Shown here one piece after another: positions 7,356 through 16,065 of a DNA stretch of 64,000 nt; position 1 is the first letter of the stretch; each line of letters begins with the position of its first letter. The stretch covers positions 212,335 to 276,334 of the forward strand of contig JAKALP010000005.1 in the NCBI GenBank assembly GCA_021824175.1, written 5' to 3'. This DNA is from Deltaproteobacteria bacterium (GTDB lineage Bacteria > Desulfobacterota > Desulfobacteria > Desulfobacterales > Desulfosarcinaceae). The notes beneath the pieces are model-generated. The model was not told the origin of the DNA and did not search any database. It worked only from the letters and a program-made list of their open reading frames with translations. The translations under genes and the position numbers were made by a program.

Positions 7356-9095
7356 CTACTGATCTTGAGTTTGATTGGAAAAAAACTCGATCTCGACCCT
7401 GCGATTTTGGCTTCTTCCCTCAAGAGTGTCGTTTGAACCAACGGGAAATGCATCACCCATGGCAAGCGCTTTGATTTTGTCGGCAGCAACACCTTTTGCG
7501 ATCAGATAAGATTTTACTGCGTTAGCTCGAAAACGCGAGACGCTTTCATTGTAACTGGACGATCCACTTGAATCGGTGAAACCGCGAACATTCACGGACT
7601 CATTAGGGTGGTGGACCAAGTATTCGGAGATCCTGTCCAACAAGCCATAGGAGCGGTCATCAATTTCATTTGAATTGACCTTAAAATTGATTATCGCTTT
7701 TTCCTTCATCAAAGGCAGTGGCGCAAGGTCCTTCATTGCTTCGATGGGCTTTGCTTTGGCCGTGGCGCGGTCAGCTTTGCCTTCCGATCCTGATTCGGCC
7801 TCACCAGGCTGCCCAACGGTGTTGCTGGCGGATACTTGACGCCCGCCGTGCCCTTCATTGCTAACGCCCGGTGGCAGAGCACTTCGAGCCAAGCTGTCGC
7901 TGCTGGTGGAAGCATCTTCTTTTTCTGCTCCACTTTTCATCCGTTCCGCCAGAATTTCTTTTTCCTTTTGAAGGCTGGCCCTATATTTATCCGGCGTGAG
8001 ATCGTCGGCATTATAGCGCGGTGCTTCTCTCCAGGAAATCAGGGTAAGGCCATAAGCGCCCAAGGCCACCACTAGAACAGCCAGTACCGCTGTTATCAGC
8101 CGGAAAAATGGTGAAGACGGCTTATCAGCGGATTTTTGTTGCTCCAATGGAATTTGATCAGAGCTTTTTGGCTTCTCTTCCGTTGCCGGAGATTTATCAG
8201 TTATTTCCTTCTCCGATTTCATTGCCGCGGTAGCAATAGTGCGAGTATCTGGAGCTTCTCCGCTCGTTATGCCTTCGGGAGCTGTTTGTTTGATCGGAAT
8301 ACGCAGCTCTTCGGCGCACTCCTTGATGATCTGACCGCTAATTTTTTTTGATTCCCTCGCGTATCCCGTCAATAATGCATGGTCGCAAATGATATTAATA
8401 AGCCTGGGAATTCCTCCAGAGAATTGATACACTTCCTCTACGGCGTCATCTAAAAAAAGCTTATGTTTGCTTCCGGCGACGGTAAGGCGATGGTGAATAT
8501 AATCGTCAATCTCTTGCTTTTCCAATGGCGATATGTGGTACCTAACCGTGATTCGCTGAGCCAATGCCCTGTTTTGAGGGGCGGCCAGGATCGTATTAAA
8601 TTCCTGTTGCCCCACAAAGAAGATATTGATCAGCTTGCGATCGTGCAGCTCAATATTAGAAAGCACACGAATATCTTCCATTAAATGATGATTCAACCGT
8701 TGGCTTTCATCAATCACCAACAACACCTGTTTGCGACTGGCGTAACTCTTGTAAAGAAAATCGCGCAAATGGATCAGGAATGCACCTTTGCTGTCAAAGG
8801 TGCGGTTCATTTTAAACCCATCAGCAAGCAGATTGTAGAAATCCATGCTGATCAGATCTGGATCAGGCAGTGTAGCCACAACCGTATCCACATCCAACAT
8901 ACTAATCAAACGATTGATTAAGATGGTTTTGCCAGTACCGACCTCGCCGGTCAAAAGTAAAAAGCCGCGGTTATCCAAAATGCCATATCTAAGCGTGGCG
9001 AGGGCTTCTTTGTGTTTTTCCCCCAACCATAGAAACTTTGGGTCGGAAGTAATTTGAAAGGGTTTTGCGTTGAGCTGGTAGTAATTTAGATACAT
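7356..9095 (-). CDS. ExeA/GspA-like AAA ATPase fused to an OmpA peptidoglycan-binding domain
   Basis: 579 residues. Residues 1-270 are an ExeA-type AAA ATPase: N-terminal YYQLNAKPFQITSDPKFLW, Walker A GEVGTGKT (50-57), Walker B LLVIDE (125-130) and a GGIPRLINIICDHAL sensor segment. A linker leads to one membrane span (about 330-353). After a low-complexity periplasmic stretch, residues about 467-573 form an OmpA C-terminal domain with VRGFTDSSGSSSYN and GRSQNRRVEIEF signatures. In GspA/ExeA the ATPase carries a periplasmic peptidoglycan-binding domain, usually PF01471, and helps insert the secretin. Here the wall-binding role appears to be taken by OmpA. No type II secretion genes are nearby. 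Confidence 0.85.
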   Translation of the reverse strand: MYLNYYQLNAKPFQITSDPKFLWLGEKHKEALATLRYGILDNRGFLLLTGEVGTGKTILINRLISMLDVDTVVATLPDPDLISMDFYNLLADGFKMNRTFDSKGAFLIHLRDFLYKSYASRKQVLLVIDESQRLNHHLMEDIRVLSNIELHDRKLINIFFVGQQEFNTILAAPQNRALAQRITVRYHISPLEKQEIDDYIHHRLTVAGSKHKLFLDDAVEEVYQFSGGIPRLINIICDHALLTGYARESKKISGQIIKECAEELRIPIKQTAPEGITSGEAPDTRTIATAAMKSEKEITDKSPATEEKPKSSDQIPLEQQKSADKPSSPFFRLITAVLAVLVVALGAYGLTLISWREAPRYNADDLTPDKYRASLQKEKEILAERMKSGAEKEDASTSSDSLARSALPPGVSNEGHGGRQVSASNTVGQPGEAESGSEGKADRATAKAKPIEAMKDLAPLPLMKEKAIINFKVNSNEIDDRSYGLLDRISEYLVHHPNESVNVRGFTDSSGSSSYNESVSRFRANAVKSYLIAKGVAADKIKALAMGDAFPVGSNDTLEGRSQNRRVEIEFFSNQTQDQ

Positions 9096-9261
9096 GATAG
9101 GTCCGCTTGTTCGCTGTTGGGCCGCCTTTGAGAGCTATCTCACAATAATCACGTCGGCGGGCAGTACTGAAATACGGCTCTATGCCATGACGGTCGCAAA
9201 AAAATCAGCAACCGAATCAACAGGCATAGGCAGGCATATTCAATGACGGCAGGTACGGAAC

Positions 9262-9834
9262 TCACGCATAATCGGTTTTCTTGAAAATAATTCCTCGGCT
9301 GTAGTATAAGTACAGCACCAGCCAAAACACTATAAACAAGACAAGGTAAGCAGTTCTTTGCCGTATGAGCTTGTCTCGTTTCTTTTCAATGAGGTTGGCG
9401 GAATTTTTTAGCTCTCGACGCACTACCTCCATTTCGTCCATCAGACTTTTAACATCTGCCTGTTCGGTGTAGTCCATCATGCGTTTGAGTTGTCCTTCAA
9501 AGCTGCGGACATTGTAGGTATCAAATAACATGCGCTGCTTTTCGGTCAATCCGGACAAATCATGAATTTCTTTAGCCAATTCGACGCAATAAAATTTTCG
9601 AAATGGGTTTTTTTCAGGCACTTCCCCCAATTGGGCTATGCGTTGAGCAATACCACCGTCCAATTCAGCATTGATTTGTGCTAACAGCCCATCGCAGTTC
9701 TTGATTTCATTGTTATTCCTTATAAGGTCCTCCCCCGACAGGGAGGATATAAAGAAGATAAGAATGACTGCCGTGGCACAGCTCGCGACGATTCGAAAGA
9801 GTACAAGAACTTCACGCTTCACCAAGAATAACAT
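9262..9834 (-). CDS. Membrane-anchored helical protein, unknown
   Basis: 190 residues from the ATG at 9834, preceded by AAGGA; a TTG seven codons upstream is less likely. An N-terminal hydrophobic segment (FRIVASCATAVILIFFISSL) and a C-terminal one (TAYLVLFIVFWLVLYLYY) flank a soluble, charged, mostly helical middle of about 130 residues. The middle may be periplasmic or cytoplasmic depending on topology. No catalytic motif and no family recognised. It lies 166 bases upstream of the ExeA-OmpA gene on the same strand and may belong to the same envelope unit. Confidence 0.65.
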   Translation of the reverse strand: MLFLVKREVLVLFRIVASCATAVILIFFISSLSGEDLIRNNNEIKNCDGLLAQINAELDGGIAQRIAQLGEVPEKNPFRKFYCVELAKEIHDLSGLTEKQRMLFDTYNVRSFEGQLKRMMDYTEQADVKSLMDEMEVVRRELKNSANLIEKKRDKLIRQRTAYLVLFIVFWLVLYLYYSRGIIFKKTDYA

Positions 9835-10311
9835 GTGCAAATCCTTTTTTCCCAATGATCAGCCGCAGTCGTGAGCGGATTACAAGCAATTTTAAAAAAA
9901 GAGTTTGATTCCCTGCATAGGTCCAGGCAGAATCTTCGACAAAATCTCCGGCAAAAGGTTACTTTGAAAAATCTCTGGAGGCAAATCTTAAACCGCATAC
10001 ATACTAAAAGATTTTGGGAATTTGAAATTTGTCTCCAAAAAAATATCTGGACCAAAAGTCTTTCTTAAAATGACTTGTTGAGATCGATCCGGTTCTCAAA
10101 TGAATTTCCCCCAAGCCAATTTGCTGCTACTAAATTCCTAACCTACCAATATTACAACATGAATCATTTCATCGGCAGTTTGGTAACCTAGTTTACCATA
10201 GTTGTCAACATTTGTCGAAATGTTACATAACTTGCGCCCAAAACGCTTTCAGTTAAGTCTTGATGCTATTTCGCGCGGTGCACCACACCGTGCCTGATTT
10301 TTGGACGCGCT
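9835..10311. other. Intergenic region with a degenerate dispersed repeat
   Basis: No gene is supported in 477 AT-rich bases. The stretch 10031-10080 (TCTCCAAAAAAATAT, then CTGGACCAAAAG, then CTTAAAATGACTTGT) resembles the dispersed palindrome seen intact at 18701 and 30462. It matches best the variant copy at 44418-44467, which shares its AATTTGyCTCCAA left side. Confidence 0.4.
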
Positions 10312-11067
10312 TTATTTGATCCCTCGCTCCTTTTTAATTGCTTCGTAGGCGTCTTGTATTTCGCGAAATTTGGAGTAAGCATGCTGAACCGCTTCCTCTG
10401 GCGCCCCCTGTGCACTCACCTTATCCGGGTGGTAGGCTTGAACCAAATTGCGGTATTGCTTTTTGATCTTTTCATCTGAATCACTGCGGGAGCAACCCAA
10501 GACCGTGTAGTTATGGTTGTAGGAATTGATATATCTGGTTTTAATCTGCCGATAGCGCCAATCATCCAAAGCAAAAAAACGCACAGCGATAGCGATTAAC
10601 TGTTCTTCGGCCGTATTCAGTGATCCGTCCGCAACGCTGACCTTGAAAAAACTATTGATCAGCAGATCTGCCATCTGCGGTTGCTCAAGGTAGGGTCGGG
10701 GGAACTGGCGAGCAAAATCTTCAAAAGCAGCCGGCGATTCAAGGGCAGTATGAAATATTTTCAGCGCCACTTCGCGGTCTGGCGGAGCCAAATGGAGGTC
10801 TTTAACCGCAAAAGCCTCAACCGCATCAATTTCCTCAATATTAATTGGACCATCAACTCTGGCGAGTTTTGCCAACATTGAAAACAGACTCACAAAAAAA
10901 GCCAACTGAGATGATTCCAAGCTCGACAGATAGCGATCCTCTGTAAATTGGAATTCATCATTGCTGGCATCAAAGGCGTGGCCGAATACAGCTCCTGCAA
11001 CTGCACCCAGTGGGCCGCCTATGGCGAATCCGATGGTGCCACCAATAATTTTTCCCATGATTCCCAT
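10312..11067 (-). CDS. TerB/DnaJ co-chaperone (DjlA-like)
   Basis: 251 residues. The N-terminus is a glycine-rich hydrophobic stretch (GKIIGGTIGFAIGGPLGAVAGAVFGHAF), a possible membrane hairpin. Residues about 55-175 match the TerB/DjlA central domain (ARVDGPINIEEIDAVEAF, later VADGSLNTAEEQLI). Residues about 185-250 are a C-terminal J domain with the HPD motif in YHPDK, which stimulates DnaK ATPase. The order TerB then J, with an N-terminal membrane segment, is that of E. coli DjlA. ATG with GGAG about nine bases upstream. Flanked by unrelated envelope genes. Confidence 0.88.
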   Translation of the reverse strand: MGIMGKIIGGTIGFAIGGPLGAVAGAVFGHAFDASNDEFQFTEDRYLSSLESSQLAFFVSLFSMLAKLARVDGPINIEEIDAVEAFAVKDLHLAPPDREVALKIFHTALESPAAFEDFARQFPRPYLEQPQMADLLINSFFKVSVADGSLNTAEEQLIAIAVRFFALDDWRYRQIKTRYINSYNHNYTVLGCSRSDSDEKIKKQYRNLVQAYHPDKVSAQGAPEEAVQHAYSKFREIQDAYEAIKKERGIK

Positions 11068-11295
11068 TAATTTAACTCCATACTACAATGACCGTAAGCA
11101 ACTATTTTTATCATAGCAGGCAACGCATAATAAAGCCCAATCCATCCCTTGTCATGACGCGCTGGGCAATCCACTGCCCATAGCTATATAAGAGCTCCTT
11201 TCAATTTAGCCCTTGATTATCACTCAATTCATCGGTATCATTAACTAAAATGGCAAATTTCGAATTGGTCAATGCATATCGTGAAAGGGGATTAC

Positions 11296-12099
11296 ATGTT
11301 CGCTTGGTGGCATAATTTGGATTCAGTCACTGTGTTCAACTCATGGATGCAAATCGCGGCAGTAGTTGGCGCAGCTTTATGCACGCTCAGCATACTGATG
11401 CTGTGGATAAATGGCAGCCGCATGTCCCGCTTCCTGCTTGAACGCGAAAAGAGCACCAGTCAAAAGATCAAGGCCGTTGAAAAAGCCGCGGAACAAATCC
11501 GTAGGGAACTGCTTGCCACCCAACAAAATCAAGATATTGCCGATCAGCGACGCCGGCTGGCCGAAATGGACTCAGAATCGGTGCGCAAGGAGATGGATAA
11601 AATCAGAAAGCGGTATACCGATGTGGAAGGTGCCCTCAAGCAGCGCATCGAGGAACTTAAGGATATGAATATCACCAGTACCGGGAAAACCTCCGGATCC
11701 ACTTCCCGATCCTCAGGCGCTGCGCCACAAGCACCACTTCCCAAACGCGGCCCTCTGGATGAACAGCAACGCAGGATGCTGACCAAGTTATTGAGCACCG
11801 GACCCAAAGGTGAATTAGATATCATTTCGGTTATGGAAGACCCCAGGTCTCATGAGTTGGCCGTGGAAATGAAGAAAATTTTCGATCAACAAGGATGGTC
11901 CACATCGGAGATCATCCAAAACGCCTTTGCGCAACCCCCCAACGGGTGGGTACTGGTAATCCACAGCAAAGAAACCGCTCCGTCATTTGCCAAGTTCCTA
12001 CAGCGAACACTCACCACGGTCGGCTTACCGGTCTCAGTTCAAATCAACACCAAATTCAGGGAGTGGTCCATGTCTATGATCGTTGGACAAACGGATTGA
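11296..12099 (+). CDS. Membrane-anchored coiled-coil protein
   Basis: 267 residues from the ATG at 11296 (AAAGGGG upstream); an in-frame ATG at 11272 lacks a site. One membrane span near residues 18-42, then a charged coiled coil (about 45-130) rich in Glu/Lys/Arg, a Ser/Pro/Ala linker and a folded C-terminal domain of about 120 residues. The last part (GWVLVIHSKET..FAKFLQRTLTTVGLPVSVQIN) resembles no family I can name. It is followed after 130 bases by another coiled-coil membrane protein; the pair may act together. Function unknown. Confidence 0.65.
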   Translation: MFAWWHNLDSVTVFNSWMQIAAVVGAALCTLSILMLWINGSRMSRFLLEREKSTSQKIKAVEKAAEQIRRELLATQQNQDIADQRRRLAEMDSESVRKEMDKIRKRYTDVEGALKQRIEELKDMNITSTGKTSGSTSRSSGAAPQAPLPKRGPLDEQQRRMLTKLLSTGPKGELDIISVMEDPRSHELAVEMKKIFDQQGWSTSEIIQNAFAQPPNGWVLVIHSKETAPSFAKFLQRTLTTVGLPVSVQINTKFREWSMSMIVGQTD

Positions 12100-12229
12100 T
12101 TCCCGTAACATTCTCTATGGCGAATGCCGGAGGCAGCAGTGAACTGAACCAAGTTGCCGCCCATCCCAGCGAATACAACATAGGATCAAGCGCTATCTTG
12201 AATCATTAAAGGAAAAACGAGGAAGCCGC

Positions 12230-12730
12230 ATGACACGTCCAGAGCACTCCATCAAATACATGCAAGCCAGCTTTAAAAAATATCAGATCCTTGCGATTTT
12301 GTTTGCGTTGCTAACTGCCGTTGCTTCACTTTTTGCCGCGCTTTCGGGAATGCAAATCAATGCCCTGAAAAAAGCTCAAACAGATGTCACGATGTCCGAA
12401 AAAGCGAACCAAAAAAAACGCGATGATGCCGCGTTGCAAGTTCAAGAAAGTCTGAAGCAACAAATCGCTGCGGTTCAGGAGCAGCTCAATACCGAGAAAC
12501 AAAACAATAAAAATTTGCAGTTAAAAGTCGGGGATTTGAAAAACCAATTGGATACTTCGGAAGCGAAGCTGCACGCCTGTCAGCAAAAGCCGGCAGTATC
12601 CAAACCGGAACAGATGGCTCCTGCCGCCCCTGCATCTTCCGAAAAGGCCAAATCCCCACCCCCTCCAGAGGCGACCGAAAAAATAGCCCCGCCTGAAAAT
12701 CAGATAAACAACCCGCAGTCCGGGCAGTAG
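12230..12730 (+). CDS. Coiled-coil membrane protein with Pro-rich tail
   Basis: 166 residues. One membrane span (YQILAILFALLTAVASLFAA) near the N-terminus, then a coiled coil of about 85 residues (Gln/Lys/Asn/Glu heptads) and a Pro/Ala-rich disordered end. GAGGAAG precedes the ATG. It shares its architecture with the preceding gene. No enzyme motif. It could be an envelope scaffold or a periplasmic spacer, but this is guesswork. Confidence 0.6.
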   Translation: MTRPEHSIKYMQASFKKYQILAILFALLTAVASLFAALSGMQINALKKAQTDVTMSEKANQKKRDDAALQVQESLKQQIAAVQEQLNTEKQNNKNLQLKVGDLKNQLDTSEAKLHACQQKPAVSKPEQMAPAAPASSEKAKSPPPPEATEKIAPPENQINNPQSGQ

Positions 12731-12779
12731 TTGTAGTTCATCGAAGCGATGATTTCAGAAAGAGAATTCTGATTCAAGA

Positions 12780-12804
12780 TTTCCCGTGAGATATAAGCGG
12801 GAAA
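12780..12804. terminator. Hairpin between convergent genes, possible terminator
   Basis: TTTCCCG (12780-12786) and CGGGAAA (12798-12804) form a 7-bp stem with an 11-base loop between the end of the coiled-coil gene (plus) and the end of rnfB (minus). No clear U-run follows on either strand, so it may only be an mRNA-stabilising hairpin. Confidence 0.35.
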
Positions 12805-12845
12805 GGACTTTAACGCAAAAAGTTTTTTATGGAAGACGGCAAAAA

Positions 12846-13763
12846 TTAACCTCGCCATTCAGTGTCATCTACCGTGGTTTTAAAATCGGGTTCGACCGTC
12901 TGCGGGGCATCCAGTTTGGCCGCCGCCTGAGCCTCTTTGGCGGTAGGTTTGCCTACAAAGACCAGCCGACTGCGCGGACACTTTTCGCAGGCCTTCATCA
13001 AATCAAGCCGACATTCATTTGTATCGGTGTACTGATCGTAGTCGATCACTGAAAGGTTGTTTTCGATTTTAATGATATTGGAAATGCGCGCGCAGGCAGA
13101 ACATCCGATGCAGCCGACATTGCATACCGCCATGACGTCTTTGCCTTTGTCTTTATTCGAGCAGGTAACGGCAAGAATTTGGGTAGAGCGAAATGGGGTG
13201 ATGGTAATAATATTGCGTGGGCAAACTTTGGCGCAGGCCCCACAACCAATACAGGCGTCATAATCTACGACGGCCAGTCCATCCTTGACATGAATGGCAT
13301 CATACTTACAGGCTCGGGTGCAATCGCCGAATCCAAGGCAACCATACGTACATCCCTGGATATCAGCCACCAGGTTGGCAGATGAACACCGTTGCTCGCC
13401 AATGTACTTGGTTCGCCCCAAACGATCATGCAAATGAGCGCCGCAGTGCACAATGGGTCGGTATGGCAAAGTTTCACCAATTTCTACACCCATGATGGAA
13501 GCCACGGCCGCCGCGCAAGAGGCCCCACCCACGGGGCATTTATTGACCGGTGCGCTATCGGCCACCACTGCTACGGCATAGTCGCCGCACCCGACGTAGC
13601 CACAACCGCCGCAATTGGCCCCAGGGAGTGCGGCCAGGACCGCTTCCACGCGCGGATCAACGTCCACCTGAAATTTCTTATTCGCCCATCCCAAGATATA
13701 TGATGCGATCAAGGCCATCACCAGCATGGTACCGCCGGCAAGACCAATAGTGACTTCTATCAT
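12846..13763 (-). CDS. rnfB: Rnf complex subunit RnfB (ferredoxin-like, 4Fe-4S)
   Basis: 305 residues, last gene of rnfCDGEAB. RnfB receives electrons from, or passes them to, ferredoxin at the inner membrane. It starts with one membrane span (GLAGGTMLVMALIASYILGW). The [4Fe-4S] domain follows with NCGGCGYVGCGDYA. Two ferredoxin clusters then follow (CTYGCLGFGDCTRAC and CIGCGACAKVCPRNI), plus further Cys groups in CNVGCIGCSACA. Length is typical of the longer anaerobe-type RnfB. ATG with GAGG upstream. Assignment is firm. Confidence 0.95.
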   Translation of the reverse strand: MIEVTIGLAGGTMLVMALIASYILGWANKKFQVDVDPRVEAVLAALPGANCGGCGYVGCGDYAVAVVADSAPVNKCPVGGASCAAAVASIMGVEIGETLPYRPIVHCGAHLHDRLGRTKYIGEQRCSSANLVADIQGCTYGCLGFGDCTRACKYDAIHVKDGLAVVDYDACIGCGACAKVCPRNIITITPFRSTQILAVTCSNKDKGKDVMAVCNVGCIGCSACARISNIIKIENNLSVIDYDQYTDTNECRLDLMKACEKCPRSRLVFVGKPTAKEAQAAAKLDAPQTVEPDFKTTVDDTEWRG

Positions 13764-13811
13764 AGCAACCTCAAAATTTACTTACTTTAGGCAATCCAGC
13801 GCCAACAACCG

Positions 13812-14669
13812 TTACGGTCTAACACTTGGCATCCGCGCCACCTCAGCTTCAGATTGTTTCAACTCTATATTTGTCTTCTTTTTCACGTAGGTAGTGACCG
13901 CGATGGCTTTGGGCGGCTGCGCCGAAATACTTTGGGAGCTAACGGCAGCCATTTTAGGCGACGAATCAAAAGTCAGGGCCTTGCGCAGGCCTGAATCAAC
14001 CCCCGTAAATCCCATGAAAGCAAAGGCCAATATTCCGCCCGTTACCAATGTGATCGCAGCACCTTGAAACGGCTTGGGTATGTCACACAACTCCATTTCT
14101 TCTCGAATGCCGGCCATGATGACAATGCCGATCGTATATCCAACCCCGCCAAAAATGGACAAGGCCAACGCACGCCCCAAGTCCCATGCTTCAGCCGGAT
14201 TTTCTACCCCCGCCACATGACTCATGATCGCGATGCAAGCAAAGAGAATGGCGCAGTTGGTAGTAATGAGCGGTAAATACACACCAAAGGCCTTGTACAA
14301 AGATGGAAAGAACTTGCGCATGTACATTTCCACGAATTGTACGGAAGCGGCAATGGCAAATATGTAAATAATATAGCTGAGAATGGTCAAATCCACGGCA
14401 TGGGCCGCTTCGGGCGGCAGAAAAAACCCAGCTACCCAAGAAGAAATGGGAGCACCGGGAATCAGCACCAGAGCAGTAGCGGACCAGCTCAAGAATGCGG
14501 CAATCGCCATTACGAATGTTACCGCGCAACCCATGCCAAAGGCCATGTAGACATTGCGGGAGACACCGATAAAAGAACAAATGCCGACAAAGTAGTACAA
14601 AATAAAATTATTGATCAGCGCGGCCCCGATGGAAATTAAAAATATGTCAATTAAATAGCTCATAAACAT
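13812..14669 (-). CDS. rnfA: Rnf complex subunit RnfA with C-terminal extension
   Basis: 285 residues; six-helix membrane subunit of the ion-pumping Rnf complex, paralogous to RnfE. The core matches RnfA ([19 protein letters not shown], then [18 protein letters not shown], then [10 protein letters not shown] with the membrane Cys thought to bind the intramembrane Fe-S centre). RnfA is normally about 190 residues. Here roughly 70 extra residues follow the last helix, rich in Ser/Lys/Ala and probably cytoplasmic or disordered. The start may be the ATG two codons inside (14663). Neighbours are rnfE (27 bases upstream) and rnfB (about 50 downstream). Confidence 0.94.
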   Translation of the reverse strand: MFMSYLIDIFLISIGAALINNFILYYFVGICSFIGVSRNVYMAFGMGCAVTFVMAIAAFLSWSATALVLIPGAPISSWVAGFFLPPEAAHAVDLTILSYIIYIFAIAASVQFVEMYMRKFFPSLYKAFGVYLPLITTNCAILFACIAIMSHVAGVENPAEAWDLGRALALSIFGGVGYTIGIVIMAGIREEMELCDIPKPFQGAAITLVTGGILAFAFMGFTGVDSGLRKALTFDSSPKMAAVSSQSISAQPPKAIAVTTYVKKKTNIELKQSEAEVARMPSVRP

Positions 14670-14696
14670 TCATCCATTTCTCACCCGTCGCAATCA

Positions 14697-15332
14697 TTAA
14701 TGGGCTGGTTTAGCTTTTGGCCCGGATTTGGCTTTTCGATTTTGAATCCAATTGGCAGAAGCCAAAAGCAAGCCTAGTGCAATAAAAGCGCCCGGTGGCA
14801 GAATCATTACCGCCAAATTTGGCCAAGCCGTAGGTAATACTCTGGTGCCGAAAAACATCCCGGTTCCCAATATTTCACGCACGCTGGCGATACTCGCCAA
14901 TGCCAGGGCGTAGCCAATGGACTGGCCCACCGCGTCGGCCGCTGCGACATAGACGGATTGCTTGGAGGCGCATACCTCACAGCGGCAGATGATGATGCAG
15001 TTGACGATAATCAGAGGGATATAGGGCCCCAGAGCCTTGCTCATTTGGTACATATAAGCCGCCAAAAAACGGTCGGCGATGGTGACAAATGCGGCGATGG
15101 TCAGGGTGAAGACGACAATGCGCAGATGGGGCTTTAATAAATTGCGGATCAGACTGGTCACTACGTTGGCCCCTAGTAAAACAAAGAGAACCGCACCTGC
15201 CATGGTCATGGCGGATTTCATGCTGTTAGAGATCGCCAGGACCGGACACATCCCCAGCACTTGGCGATAGACCGGATTTTCAGGGAGTATGCCCTGAATG
15301 AAGCGTTCAAACGCAGTGGGTTGATCGGCCAC
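14697..15332 (-). CDS. rnfE: Rnf complex subunit RnfE
   Basis: 211 residues with a GTG start (GTGGCCGATCAA) behind AAAGGA, only 2 bases after the rnfG stop, so translation is probably coupled. RnfE is the membrane partner of RnfA with inverted topology. The family signature GMCPVLAISNSMKSAMTM and the LIIVNCIIICRCE segment are visible, the latter supplying Cys for the intramembrane [2Fe-2S] centre seen in Rnf/Nqr structures. About six membrane segments. The tail is Lys/Ala-rich. Assignment is firm. Confidence 0.95.
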   Translation of the reverse strand: MADQPTAFERFIQGILPENPVYRQVLGMCPVLAISNSMKSAMTMAGAVLFVLLGANVVTSLIRNLLKPHLRIVVFTLTIAAFVTIADRFLAAYMYQMSKALGPYIPLIIVNCIIICRCEVCASKQSVYVAAADAVGQSIGYALALASIASVREILGTGMFFGTRVLPTAWPNLAVMILPPGAFIALGLLLASANWIQNRKAKSGPKAKPAH

Positions 15333-15334
15333 GG

Positions 15335-16015
15335 TTACTTATCCTTTCCACTTTCAGGCACGGTAGATAACTTTTTTTTCAGGTCCGCCACACTTTCGTT
15401 CACGATATTCACTACACTTCTCGAAGATATGGTAGCGCCAGTGACGGCATCGATTTCATTGCTGTTCTGCGCCCCGGTTTTAACTACTTTCAGGCCCGGA
15501 TGGGTGGCTTTTTGCTTGAATTGATCGCGCCACTTAGGTTCCACGATTTTATTGCCCAGACCGGGAGTCTCTTTCTGATCAAGGATAAAGAGACCAGTAA
15601 TTCTCTCCAAATCCGGAGTCAGGCCCAGCAGTAATTCGATACGATCCGCATACCCCTGGCCGCCGACTTTGGTTACCCATCCGGCAGGGCGTCCATCCGC
15701 ATAACTGGCCTCGAACACCGTGTAGAATTTTTTGATTCCCTTCTTATCGATCTCCACGGTGCGGGGAGTCACGGTCATGGCCTGGCCCTGATCTGCCTTC
15801 TGGGCGCCTGACTCGGCGCCAAGCAACAGTTCGGGCACTCTGGCCTTACTTTCGTTAAGCTTATTTGCCGCGATAATAGGCCCAAGGTTTGCTTCAACGG
15901 CCGCCAATGCACCACCAAAGAAAAGAGCCAGAACTATACACAGCCACGCTTGTGCCAAATGGCTGTTTTGAAATCGCCGTGCTTTTTCCGCTTTCCCATT
16001 CTGTGTCTGTGTCAT
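15335..16015 (-). CDS. rnfG: Rnf complex subunit RnfG (covalent FMN)
   Basis: 226 residues. One N-terminal membrane span, then a periplasmic FMN-binding domain. The flavinylation motif is DAVTGATISS, with T195 as the expected attachment residue (S/T-G-A-T rule). The upstream QKETPGLGNKIVEPKW segment is typical of RnfG/NqrC. Attachment normally needs the ApbE flavin transferase, whose gene is not in this window. It lies between rnfD and rnfE in the operon. Confidence 0.94.
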   Translation of the reverse strand: MTQTQNGKAEKARRFQNSHLAQAWLCIVLALFFGGALAAVEANLGPIIAANKLNESKARVPELLLGAESGAQKADQGQAMTVTPRTVEIDKKGIKKFYTVFEASYADGRPAGWVTKVGGQGYADRIELLLGLTPDLERITGLFILDQKETPGLGNKIVEPKWRDQFKQKATHPGLKVVKTGAQNSNEIDAVTGATISSRSVVNIVNESVADLKKKLSTVPESGKDK

Positions 16016-16065
16016 TATCGTTGATTCCTGTAGTCAACCTACATCTGCTGCATGAGCCAAGGTCA

